A DNA stretch of 64,000 nt, taken from the NCBI GenBank assembly GCA_039105265.1, contig JAPFFF010000034.1, positions 1,526,868 to 1,590,867 on the forward strand, written 5' to 3'. This document shows, piece by piece, positions 38,687 to 48,148 of this stretch; position 1 is the stretch's first letter; each line of letters opens with the position of its first letter. Below the pieces are notes generated by a model. That model saw only the letters and a list, made by a program, of their open reading frames with translations. It was not told where the DNA came from and did no database searches. This stretch comes from Tritrichomonas musculus. Lineage: Eukaryota; Parabasalia; Tritrichomonadida; Tritrichomonadidae. The position numbers and the translations under genes are program-made.

Positions 38687-41146
38687 TCACATTGGTGTGA
38701 TTTTTGCAAAACCGTTACCACTGTGGCCTCTTTCATTTCCATTTCCATCCTTGCGAGGGAATTCTTGGTCACCCCCAACGCACGCAGCGTCTTTCAAGTA
38801 GTACTGGCCGCCTAGAGCAAAACGTGATGCCTTAGAAGGGTCGCCTTTCTCCCACGCTTCCATGCTAGACTTGGTGAATGTCCAGCCTGATCCACCGCCG
38901 CCACTTGAAGCACCAGAGCTATTTCCGATTCCGCCACTTCCACCTCCGTACCAGCCGCCGCCTCCGCCTCCTCCTGAATCGCATCCCTGCCTGTATTTGC
39001 CGTCGGCGCCACAGGCAAACCTGCCCGGATCTCCGTCGCTGCCAAAACCGCGGCCGCGCGTGCTGCCCGCCTGGGTGCCGGCGCCCTGGCTCGTGAGTGA
39101 CTGCCAATAGGTGCAGTTGCCTCCATTCAGGCCTCCTCCAAAAACGCCAGGTTTAGCATAGTGGGAACAGCCGCCTGCTCCGCCACCTCCGCCAGCGACA
39201 ATCACCCGGTTGTATTCTGTGTCACTTCCGATTCGAATTGATGTCGAACCGCCTCCTGTGCCTGGCACAGTCGTGTAACCATCACGGTGGCCCGTTCTTG
39301 TTCCACCGCCGTCAGGGAAGCCTCCTTCTGTAATCGAACCGTCAGACGAATTCGATGGCCGGCCTTCTTCACCGACGTAAACGTAAACAGTCTCGTTCTT
39401 GGGCAGGCTCAGAATTCCCCGTGAATAACCGCCTAAACCTCCTTTAGCTGTTTGGCTGCCTCGAAAACCACAACCATTATAACCGTTGCCAGTTGAGTCG
39501 CCTCCTTTTGCGCCCCAGACTTCCAGTTTGTACTCGCCTCGCGGAAGTGAAACTGTTGCCGGCCTTTTTCGTCCTTCGTAATCGAATGCGAAACTGCTTA
39601 AAGTCGTTGTCACTGGGTTGCTCACGATTTCCTTTGATTCGCCATCGCTGTTAAACGCGATGCATCTCACGTAGTACGTGCCCGACCCACGTGCAAATGT
39701 CGTTTTCGTGTGAAGTGATGTGATTGCTTCGCCTTTTTCATACGCTTCACTTCCAAGACTTTTCGCATCACTGGTGCTAACGATAACTTTGCTTTTGGAC
39801 GTGTCAAGTGTTCCACGTTCACTCTTCAAATTTATCTCTGCGTTGATCAGCAGCCCTTTTTCCACACGGGCGACAATTTGGCCGTCGATTAAGAACTGCT
39901 TTTTATGTTCTTTCTCTGATTTTTCTATTTGATTCTGCAGCTGAGTTACTAGCTTTTCTAATGATTTTATCTTGTTTAGCTGTTCAGCATTCACGCTGTT
40001 AGAGTCATTCACTTGATTCTGAAGTAACTCTATCTTTGATTCCAAATCTCTCACTTTGTCTTGTTGCTCAGTGATCACTTTTTCTGAGTCATCCAATTGG
40101 CCTTGAAGTTGACTGTTCACTTTTTCTGAGTCATCCAATTTACTTTGCAGTTGACAGTTCACTTTTTCTGAGTCATCCAATTTACTTTGCAGTTGACTGT
40201 TCACTTTTTCTGAGTCATCCAATTTACTTTGCAGTTGACTGTTCACTTTTTCTGAGTCGCTAATTTGTTTTTGAAGCAAGTTTTCCAAATCGATCAGTTT
40301 GTTTTGCTGTTCTGCATTCATTTGTTCAAGATTTTTCTTACGATCGTTGATTTTGTTTATGAGGTTTAAGTTGCACTTTAAGTAATCGTAGCAGTGCAGC
40401 GTGTTTTCATTTGATTTTGAATGCATTCTGCACAGTTCTTCAAGACGATCCTCTGAAAGTTTTCGAAGATCCAAAAACGTGAACAAAACGCAAAATTTGC
40501 TGAGTGAGCTAACAATAATATCAAAAAGTTTGTCGCTGTCCATCGAGTCGGGCGGGCATTGCTTGATGACTCGATAAATAATTTGTATTGGCAACCGTCT
40601 GAATCTTTCGTTTGCGAAGCACTCGTTTATTCTGTCAATTGGCAAGATTTCCACTTCATCACTAATTCCTATATCCTGCCTATTCGCGCCTTCTTGCGTT
40701 TTGTATTCATATTCGATCATTTGGATAACAAAGTCAACATCAATGTTATGCGACTTAATATATTGGTTGAGATTGAACGAAAGTTTTCGGATTTCTAAAA
40801 ATTTGGAGATTTTAAGAAGATCGATGCATTGGATATATGTTAATGCCAAATCTTCCTCAATATTGTAATCTTTATGTAAGAATTGAAAAAAATATTCGAC
40901 GCTCTCAGGTAAAAGCTGATATTCTTCTTGAAAATTACGAATATCTTGAGGAAGCTGATTGATAACATCTGAAAATAAGTATGAATCTCGAATACGTTTG
41001 GAATATTTTGTTAATTGAGAATAATAAAAATTAATTGTCTTTGAATTATGTTGAAATTTAACTAAATCATCATTTTCAAAATCTCCATTATCCGTAATAT
41101 CAAAATGCTGTCCTTGATCAAAACTTTTTGCACTTGCTTTGCTCAT
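38687..41146 (-). CDS. BTB-like, coiled-coil, glycine-rich (ALK/LTK-like) protein
   Basis: The 819-residue protein has an N-terminal BTB-like plus BACK-like region (about 1-280), related to the large trichomonad BTB family. A long coiled coil follows at about 285-420, with five 14-residue units DSEKVNSQLQSKLD encoded by exact 42-bp DNA repeats. A beta-rich linker (about 430-530) leads to a glycine-rich domain at about 530-819: FAFDYEGRKRPATVSLPRG, YKLEVWGAKGGDSTGNGYNG, RVIVAGGGGGAGGC and SGGGGSGWTF. The last domain matches the Gly-rich module shared by ALK/LTK receptors and many protist and bacterial proteins. There is no signal peptide or membrane helix. It may be a cytoplasmic oligomeric scaffold. 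The 3' half of the gene (about 38690-39700) is far richer in G+C than the rest of the window. Confidence 0.82.
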   Translation of the reverse strand: MSKASAKSFDQGQHFDITDNGDFENDDLVKFQHNSKTINFYYSQLTKYSKRIRDSYLFSDVINQLPQDIRNFQEEYQLLPESVEYFFQFLHKDYNIEEDLALTYIQCIDLLKISKFLEIRKLSFNLNQYIKSHNIDVDFVIQMIEYEYKTQEGANRQDIGISDEVEILPIDRINECFANERFRRLPIQIIYRVIKQCPPDSMDSDKLFDIIVSSLSKFCVLFTFLDLRKLSEDRLEELCRMHSKSNENTLHCYDYLKCNLNLINKINDRKKNLEQMNAEQQNKLIDLENLLQKQISDSEKVNSQLQSKLDDSEKVNSQLQSKLDDSEKVNCQLQSKLDDSEKVNSQLQGQLDDSEKVITEQQDKVRDLESKIELLQNQVNDSNSVNAEQLNKIKSLEKLVTQLQNQIEKSEKEHKKQFLIDGQIVARVEKGLLINAEINLKSERGTLDTSKSKVIVSTSDAKSLGSEAYEKGEAITSLHTKTTFARGSGTYYVRCIAFNSDGESKEIVSNPVTTTLSSFAFDYEGRKRPATVSLPRGEYKLEVWGAKGGDSTGNGYNGCGFRGSQTAKGGLGGYSRGILSLPKNETVYVYVGEEGRPSNSSDGSITEGGFPDGGGTRTGHRDGYTTVPGTGGGSTSIRIGSDTEYNRVIVAGGGGGAGGCSHYAKPGVFGGGLNGGNCTYWQSLTSQGAGTQAGSTRGRGFGSDGDPGRFACGADGKYRQGCDSGGGGGGGWYGGGSGGIGNSSGASSGGGGSGWTFTKSSMEAWEKGDPSKASRFALGGQYYLKDAACVGGDQEFPRKDGNGNERGHSGNGFAKITPM
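40085..40258 (-). repeat. 42-bp coding tandem repeat (coiled coil)
   Basis: The word TGAGTC begins at 40085, 40127, 40169, 40211 and 40253, exactly 42 bp apart (14 codons, two heptads). Confidence 0.93.
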
Positions 41147-41464
41147 TATTTGATGAAAAATTTATTTTGAATTAATGGTATTTTTTGAAAATTTTACATT
41201 CAAAAGCATTCAATTTAAGTGAGTTAACGGTCATTTTGAATTTTAATTGAATAATTTGAATTTTCATTATTTATTACCTGAAGATATTTATAGGATATAT
41301 TTATTATCTATACAAAAATATGTTAATGTTGTTAAAAACGAACAATAACAAATTACAAAATATTATTAATAAAAAAATATAATAATATTTTTTAATTGTG
41401 AAGTTTTTTTTTAAAATTTCATTTAAATATTATAAATTACATTATTTCATATAGTGTATAAACT
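41147..41464. other. Upstream region of the BTB gene
   Basis: A+T-rich spacer. TAACGGTCATTTT at 41225-41237, about 80 bases upstream of the minus-strand ATG, is a one-base variant of the recurrent AACGATCATTT word. Confidence 0.35.
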
Positions 41465-41698
41465 GTGATTGGCATCACTTCTGTAACCTCGATAGAAAAA
41501 CAAGTTTTTGATGGATGTGAATCATTAGTTCAGGTTTCAATTCCATCATCATTACCTTCGATTGAAGGCTATGCATTAATTAAAGAGACTATTGAAGAGT
41601 CATTTGCTGCAACATTTGTAACGATGAGGCTTTGTGTCAAGAATGTAAAAGTTGTATTCAAAATAACAATGCCCATGATGCAGAAACAGTTTTAAATA
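41465..41698 (+). pseudogene. BspA-like LRR fragment
   Basis: The frame reads VIGITSVTSIEKQVFDGCES, then LVQVSIPSSLPSIEGYAL, about one and a half typical BspA LRR units. It then drifts into unrelated sequence and stops. It has no ATG and no other repeats. It is a remnant. Confidence 0.65.
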
Positions 41699-42345
41699 CT
41701 ATATTAACATATACGAACGTATTTTCTTTGATATTATTATTTTCTTCTGTATTTAAATAATATTTTCACTTTACTTAATTCCAAAATGCCCTTCATATTT
41801 TACACATTTTAAATAATTATATGTCTATATGAATAATTACTCAGAATTGCCAAAATCAATTATTTTTATTCTTTCATGATATGACTATTTAACCTTAAAA
41901 AAATATCATTTATTCTTAAAACATAAATTATTTTAATCTTCACCTGAATAATCATTTGATGGACCAACAATTGATGATAATGCAATTGAAAATGCAATGA
42001 CAGGTGAAATCATAGGGTTGCATTCAGCTTCAAAGTGACTCGTACCTAACATTCTTGTATGATAGAAAAAGTACCCATGTGTACTTTATGGAGAAGCTGT
42101 TTGGAATAAATTTGAGGACGCAGGAAAGTCAGGATTACTGGGGAGAGTGAGTGCGCTACCTCCTATTTTGAAATGTAATAGGAGAATATATGGATACAAA
42201 ATTTTAAATTTTATTAATATTTTGAAGCTGCAGAATGAATTTCATGGGGAATTAGTTTTAAAATACTGTATATAAAATTTTATTAAAAATTTTGTAATAA
42301 GAATTTCATCAAATAATTGAATATTTTCTTTCGATGATTTTTAAC
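41699..42345. other. Intergenic, with a short direct repeat
   Basis: No gene was recognised. TTCATGGGGAATTAGTTTT occurs at 42241 and again at about 42355, suggesting a small duplication or an insertion of about 110 bp between the copies. Confidence 0.4.
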
Positions 42346-42655
42346 ACGTGGAATTTCATGGGGAATTAGTTTTGATACAGATAACGATGCTGCTTTTTCT
42401 GATGAATTAAAGAAATCTTTTCTTAAAGATTTTATAAATGCAAAAGAAGATCATGTTACAAGAGGAAAGAAACTTTTAGATATTCTTTATTTAAAGACAG
42501 CAAAGAAAAATCGAATAAGATTAAATGATGCAACAAAATCAATTCTTGAAAATGAACGTTATTTAGCTGCTTGTTTATTTAAACAACTTGGTCTTATTAA
42601 TGTTTGTTTAAAGTTTATTGATAATGTTATTGGCAATTTCCCTTTGTTTACGTAA
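42346..42655 (+). pseudogene. Unassigned coding fragment, no start codon
   Basis: After a stop, an open frame of about 100 codons reads FLTRGISWGISFDTDNDAAF, then DELKKSFLKDFINAKEDHV, then KKNRIRLNDATKSILENERY, and ends at a TAA. It is protein-like (helical, balanced composition) but has no ATG, so it is probably the tail of a lost gene. I do not recognise it. It converges on the RCC1-like relic. Confidence 0.4.
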
Positions 42656-42659
42656 TTAG

Positions 42660-43312
42660 GCATGTTTGGTGGCGGCATACAATCGACGAAAAGTGTCGAT
42701 GTAAAAATTTAGTTATACCAAGAGTTGCTCTATGGTGAACTGAAGTTTTAACGGGTGTTAAAACGTCAACATTACTTGGTCCCGAATCCAAAAGTAATTC
42801 ACCATCAAAATTGACCCCGCAAGCAAGAACACGTCCTTTAGTGGTTGAGAAAAGACTGTGGTAGGCACCTGCTAATGCAACGCGGACTTTGTAGTCTTTC
42901 AATTCTGTGATCTCTGAAAAAGTGGAATTTTTTTGAATGCGCTGAAATTCCAATCCTTCCACTTTCGTTTATTCCGCGACCAAAAAGTGGACAATGCGGA
43001 TGTTTTTAAGCTCATCAATCTCTGTAACTAAGGGATATGGTGGAATTTCGGGTGGAAGTACATATTTGTAGACTTTTCCATTGTTTGAGAGAACGTAAAA
43101 GAGTTCTTCCATACAGGCAACTGAAATAGCTTTCTCGTCTTTCGGTAAAATTAGAATAGGTGGAACCTCATTTGGGGTATGGAACATACCTTCATTTAGA
43201 ATCATTACAGAATCATCTTTGCAGATGACAGCAGCTGTAGTATGACCTCCGTATAGTGAAATTGAATTTCGCTCGCCGGTGTTGATAAAGAGTGGGGTTT
43301 CGTTAGGTGTAT
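42660..43312 (-). pseudogene. RCC1-like beta-propeller gene fragment
   Basis: On the minus strand: NTPNETPLFINTGERNSISL, then GGHTTAAVICKDDSVMILNE, then EELFYVLSNNGKVYKYVLPP, then IRIVHFLVAE followed by a TAA, and on in the same frame to VALAGAYHSLFSTTKGRVLA and CGVNFDGELLL. The H-T/S-x-x-(L/V)-x-x-(D/N)-G-x-V and CGxNxxGEL patterns are RCC1 repeat blades. About three blades remain. The in-frame stop at about 42969, the missing start and the shift after about 42700 mark a decayed gene. Confidence 0.75.
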
Positions 43313-43999
43313 TTTAATACGAAAATGCTATTTTAAATTTTTTGTCTGTATGATGAGATTGTAATAAATAAAGTGTATACCAGGTGCCACATACTGCTGA
43401 GAGAAAAATGTTAAAAATTTTTTTTCTAATATCTTGATATTTTTACTCAATTTAAAATATATGCCAGATATTTAAAATAATAAAGGTAATTTCTTAATAC
43501 TATAATTTATTGTGAGATTTAAAATTTTGTTCTTTGTTTTATATGTAAAAATAATGAAGATTTTAGAATTTGAAAATGAATTTTTTTGCAAAAAAGTAGA
43601 ATATTTAAAAATTCGCTCGTTAAATTTTCTTATATTTTATGTATATGTTTTGGCTTAATCTGAATTATTCAGTTGAGAACGGAATATATTGGTTATGCGC
43701 TCATTTTTGAGAAATGTTGATTTTACTTTATATTATTAATTTTATTGGTGCAAAATGCCAAAATCAAAAAAAAGAGAAAAACTTTTATTAAATATTTATG
43801 TTTTCTTGAATTAACTTAGATATCAATAATTTAATTGCATTAAATAATAATAAAAAATAAAAAAAATCATAGTTCATTAATTATAAAACGCAAAATATTA
43901 GTTATAAAATTATTATTTTTTACGATTATTTGATTCAATTCTTATGAAAAGTTTCTATGTTTATTAATAAAATTGTAATAAAATATTGAGAGAATAAAT
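43313..43999. other. Intergenic, no gene seen
   Basis: Highly A+T-rich. Its last nine bases (43991-43999, AGAATAAAT) are the left target duplication of the element starting at 44000. Confidence 0.5.
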
Positions 44000-44858
44000 A
44001 AAGGTCGTACAACTAAATTGAATAAAAAATAAAATAAAATAAATTTATATTTATCTTAATAAATAATTAATTTAATAATTATAATATATAATTTATATAT
44101 TTTATATCAAATATTATAAAATGTAATGGTTGAAATAAAGACTTTAATTAATATTCAATATATATCGATTTCTTATATATTTGTATCATTTAAAAAATAT
44201 AGATGCCATTTGAATGGGTATACTATGTGTTATACAAATAATATTTTACTTTTTGATGAAATCCTTCAGTAACTGAAATATTAGACTTTTTATATTTATG
44301 AAACCAATCAACTAAATCTTCATTTTTAGAAAAAACTGACATTTGATTTGGAATGAAATTCAAATATATTAGAAAGTAAATGCATATAAATAAAATTATA
44401 TTCTTCATTGGACTCCTGTAACGTCCAATTTTTATAAAATCATCATTTAATAATTCAACATATTCAATTTTTCTGCTTTTTTAGCTAAAAAAAGATATTT
44501 TTTTCAATAATAATAACTATTTTTTTTATAAAACTTAATGTTTTAAAAGCATATAAAAAGATCTCAAAAGAATTAATGACTAGAATAAATTATATAAAAA
44601 GTTATAGCTATTCTAAATTTTAATAAAGTGTTATAAAATTCTTTTCAAAAAGAATTAAAATAAATTGAGATAAAATACTCAAATTTATTTTCTGAAGAAA
44701 ATTTAATAAATACTTATATCCTTTTAGCTTTTATTTTAATTTGAATTTTGTACGATGCAAATATTTATAAAACTGATTATTAATATAATAATAAAATAAA
44801 ATTAGTTTAAACAAACCAATCATTGAGTTTTACTGTAAAAATTCAGTTGTACGACCTT
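44000..44858. mobile_element. 859-bp non-autonomous DNA element with 9-bp target duplication
   Basis: The ends are inverted: AAGGTCGTACAACTAAAT at 44001 and, in reverse complement, AAGGTCGTACAACTGAAT at 44858. AGAATAAAT flanks both sides (43991-43999 and 44859-44867). A 9-bp duplication with short inverted ends fits a Mutator-like (MULE) non-autonomous element, though the superfamily is an inference from length only. No transposase is present. It contains a 61-codon open frame on the minus strand. Confidence 0.7.
44223..44408 (-). CDS. Possible small secreted or membrane peptide (61 codons) inside the element
   Basis: The frame begins with a strongly hydrophobic segment (MKNIILFICIYFLIYLNFI), as in a signal peptide, then a charged segment (VFSKNEDLVDWFHKYKKSN). 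It lies wholly inside the 859-bp element. It could be a cargo gene or a chance frame in A+T-rich DNA; no family is recognised. Confidence 0.3.
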   Translation of the reverse strand: MKNIILFICIYFLIYLNFIPNQMSVFSKNEDLVDWFHKYKKSNISVTEGFHQKVKYYLYNT

Positions 44859-45357
44859 AGAATAAATTTTTTTTTTCAAAAAAAAGATGATTATAAATTC
44901 AATTGATTATTTATTAATTTGTATAAAATGATCGTTCCTAAAATATTGAAAAATAATTAAAACTAATCTATTTATTTCTTAATTATAAGATTTAAAAATG
45001 TAAATTAATTTTATATATAAACATATAATACATTTATTAACTAATTTAAATATTAATAATCGCATATAATGCATATTTATGAATAAATAATTATATTTTT
45101 ATATTTCTATTGAAATTATAAAAATTCAGAAAGTTATTTATGCTCACAAAAATATATTTAATTCATATCTTGAAAAAAGAAGCACATAGAATTATACAAA
45201 TCTTTATATAATCCAATTATAAAATATCAAAAAATATAAAATATTTTATTTAAAATTTTATCGACGAATTCCCTACATGAATACCTCTTAAATTACTGTA
45301 TAATATATATACGATTATATTTGATTCAAAAAGTTTCCATTGTATTTTTTAAAAAAA
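44859..45357. other. Upstream region of the ARM/HEAT-like gene
   Basis: A+T-rich, with AAAATGATCGTTCC at 44925-44938 (recurrent candidate Myb-type word) about 420 bases before the ATG. No coding sequence is seen. Confidence 0.4.
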
Positions 45358-46452
45358 ATGAAAAGCACTGCTCATATTGATGATGTTTCTCCAGAAGATC
45401 CCAAAAAAGATGTGGAAGTTAAAGGAGATAAGCAAGTCGTCAATATCCTGCCATTATCTAAGGATGATGTGAACAGATCTGCCATTTTGGATGATGATAA
45501 TAAGTTAAGTGATTCTAGCTCTTCTTTTAGGTCCATAAACCAGGAATTTGAACGTTACTCAGCATACAGGTTAGAATCTATCCTTAGTCCTTTTGCTGCA
45601 AAAGCTTCGAAACCAGAGGAATTTGATGAGAAGTTGTATATGAAAGCTCTCGAAATTTTTAATGGCAAAGGAGAATGTGAACATAGCATTGCTAAAGGAT
45701 TGATTGCCATAGAAAATCCACCATACAATACTGAAATTTTAATTCGTGACATTGCTTACGTTATAGATAATTTTCCAGAAAACTCTCCATATTTCGATAA
45801 ATGTTTTTTTAAAGAAATGTTAATTCCACCTTTTGACTATCGTGATGATCCCTCCTTGGAGTATTGTAAGGCTCTTTCTTGTTATGTTGCTGGTCGATTT
45901 ATTTTGAGCATAAATGGTAAAGAACCGTTATCACTTCCGAAGGATTTGAGAGATAATTTTTATTTTGTTATTTCTGCTAAAATGGGACGCCCAACACTTG
46001 ATCCAGCTATCCGTGGAATATTGCGTGAATTGCTGATACAAGGGATCATGCATTGTGAAATGCCAGCTTTGAGACGGGTTAAAGAAATGCGCACGCTCTT
46101 TATAGAACGTGTTTTAGTTCCTCAACCAAGTGATCAAGTAAAAAAAACAATACTCAGTGCTTTTGCTGTTGTTGGTGAAGGATATAAACCAATATTTGAG
46201 GATGAGCAAGTAGTTGAATATGCACGCGGAGTCCTTGTAAATTCATTGACTGGTATTCGTAATTCAGAAATGTTGATGAAACATTGGAATGTTTTAGTTA
46301 ATTGTCTTATAAAACAAATAGAATCAGGTGAGGTTGATAAAGAAACCATTCAAGACATAAGCGAAAGTGTACAACGTTTGCTTTCAGATGGAGAATATAC
46401 TGAATATGTACAAAAGACTCTTCAAATTTTAGAACAACTTTGTAAAGTGTAG
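45358..46452 (+). CDS. Helical-repeat (ARM/HEAT-like) protein of unknown function
   Basis: The first ATG is at 45358 (MKSTAHIDDVSPEDPKKDVE), giving 364 residues; an upstream in-frame TTG is unlikely to be used. Residues 1-75 are acidic, Ser-rich and probably disordered. From about 75 on the protein is almost all alpha-helical, with pairs of amphipathic helices (SIAKGLIAIENPPYNTEILI, then DPAIRGILRELLIQGIMHC, then MLMKHWNVLVNCLIKQIESG), as in HEAT or ARM solenoids. There is no signal peptide or membrane segment. Such solenoids are protein-binding scaffolds. I do not recognise a specific family. The frame is intact and the composition normal, so it is likely a real expressed gene. Confidence 0.75.
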   Translation: MKSTAHIDDVSPEDPKKDVEVKGDKQVVNILPLSKDDVNRSAILDDDNKLSDSSSSFRSINQEFERYSAYRLESILSPFAAKASKPEEFDEKLYMKALEIFNGKGECEHSIAKGLIAIENPPYNTEILIRDIAYVIDNFPENSPYFDKCFFKEMLIPPFDYRDDPSLEYCKALSCYVAGRFILSINGKEPLSLPKDLRDNFYFVISAKMGRPTLDPAIRGILRELLIQGIMHCEMPALRRVKEMRTLFIERVLVPQPSDQVKKTILSAFAVVGEGYKPIFEDEQVVEYARGVLVNSLTGIRNSEMLMKHWNVLVNCLIKQIESGEVDKETIQDISESVQRLLSDGEYTEYVQKTLQILEQLCKV

Positions 46453-46513
46453 CTTACTATTATTTGGGGTTTTAAATCATGATGGATTATATAATAAACC
46501 ACCATATTTATTT

Positions 46514-46550
<37 letters not shown>

Positions 46551-47128
46551 TCATATAAAGTATTTTCTATATATAAAAATGTCAAAAATAATATCATTTA
46601 TTATATAATTCAAATTGAAATATTTTTCCTCTTCAAGAGAATTGCCAAATACATGAGTATGTGTCTTAATAAATACTACTTTATAAGCCATATTTGCAAT
46701 TTCTTTATTTTACCAACTGATTTTTTTATTTGTAGAGTCGATGAAGTTTATTGTTAAAACTTTTCCATTAATATCAACAGAATTGATTTCTTTATATTGT
46801 TTAATTTTAGCTAATTTAAATTGAGTTTGACTATTTTTTTTTTCTTATGAAAATCTACAAAGTAAAACTGTGAAAATCCATAAAAATTTTTAATAAAGAG
46901 TGAGAAATATTCATCATAGCATTTAATCACTTTTTGGAACAAGAATTGACAAATAGATGCATCTTCATCATATGGAACAATTTGATATCCATAATTCAAT
47001 GATCGTGGATATCTCAACCAAACGGTCCTGTCACTCTTCTATAAGACTATTTTTCTGATTGCAAATCATTGGAATTACTTTCATTTACAACAAATACTAA
47101 CGTTGTTTTTATTTCAGGCTCATGAGAA
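46453..47128. other. Intergenic with a 31-base poly-A run
   Basis: An A-run occupies 46518-46548. Short frames on both strands (46479-46757 plus, 47017-46811 minus) are Lys/Ile/Phe-rich with no recognised family and are not supported as genes. Confidence 0.45.
46518..46548 (+). repeat. Poly-A run (31 bases)
   Basis: An uninterrupted A-run about 65 bases after the stop of the ARM/HEAT-like gene. Confidence 0.95.
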
Positions 47129-47866
47129 ATGAGAATTTATTATAACAAAGACTATCTAAAGCAAACAGCCGTCTTTGGAACAGTTAATTTTGGCAAGAGA
47201 TCATTCAGCTCGTTTCCAAATTTGAATAGAATTGATATAAAAGTTAAAGGAAACATTTTCATTGATGAAAATTCATTCGAAAAGAATTCTGTTCTATCGA
47301 CAGCTTTTATTAGCACTGATGGAAAGTTGCATATTGGAAACAATGCTTTTGTTAACTGTTTTTCAGGTGCCAAAATATTAGTTAATTCAACTGATAATGA
47401 TGTGTCTTACTGCGCACGTGGCGGAAGCTGCAAAAAAAAGAAAGATATTTGGATGCTCGCCAGATCATGAAAAATGTCATACCAAAGTCAGGCTCGAAAA
47501 CACTAGGCAATATAGAAATACGGAAAGTTTATCTTGGAATATCATATACGATTTATTTTAACTTCCACTTCTTTATAAGTATAATGAAAAATGCAAGAAT
47601 TTAAAAATAGATATTATGTGGACATATTAAAACTTAAACCTGGGAAAAAAGTAAAGTTATTCGATTTTATTGAGAATTTATAAGTTGGAGGAAAAATAAC
47701 TGCTGATGATTATAATTGGCCAACAAATAATTGCCAACATTTCACAGCACAATGCATAAATTTACTTAATGCAACACGTGAAATCCCACATAAAAATGAT
47801 TTGATTAGTTTACCTCAACCAATTATAAAATCTTTGATATCTAATGAAAAAATAGATAATATTTAA
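47129..47866 (+). pseudogene. LRR plus LRAT-like papain-fold gene, decayed
   Basis: The first part (47129-47470) reads as BspA-like repeats: FGKRSFSSFPNLNRIDIKVK, then FIDENSFEKNS, then LHIGNNAFVNC. After a disrupted stretch, 47591-47866 reads MQEFKNRYYVDILKLKPGKK, a TAA after FDFIENL, then DDYNWPTNNCQHFTAQCINL and LISLPQPIIKSLI to a TAA. The NNCQHF block is the active-site signature of LRAT/permuted papain-like proteins, known at the C-terminus of some trichomonad LRR proteins. The in-frame stop and the frame changes show it is no longer functional as one protein. Confidence 0.6.
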
Positions 47867-48148
47867 TATGAATAACATGTTTTTTAATAAAATTAAATAG
47901 AAAGTAACATAATCTTTATTTGAATATATATTCAAATAATCTTGAATATGATCAAGCAAGATTTTTAACTAAAAAAAGAAATTTATAAACATTTCAATAC
48001 GAAATATTTTGATTTATTATTTATTTTTATTAACTATAAACCAAAATATACTCATTTTAAATTTTTAAATGTCGTAAAATTTATGATATTTGAAAATAAA
48101 AAATAATCATTATTCAAGATACCTGTTTAGTTCTCATTATCTATTGCC

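Noticed and set aside
38812-39126. Several GC-rich open frames on both strands
   Set aside because: They are shadows of the Gly-rich domain; high G+C lowers stop frequency in all frames.
46811-47017. 68-codon minus-strand frame
   Set aside because: It has aromatic-rich sequence of no known family and stops on both sides; not supported as a gene.
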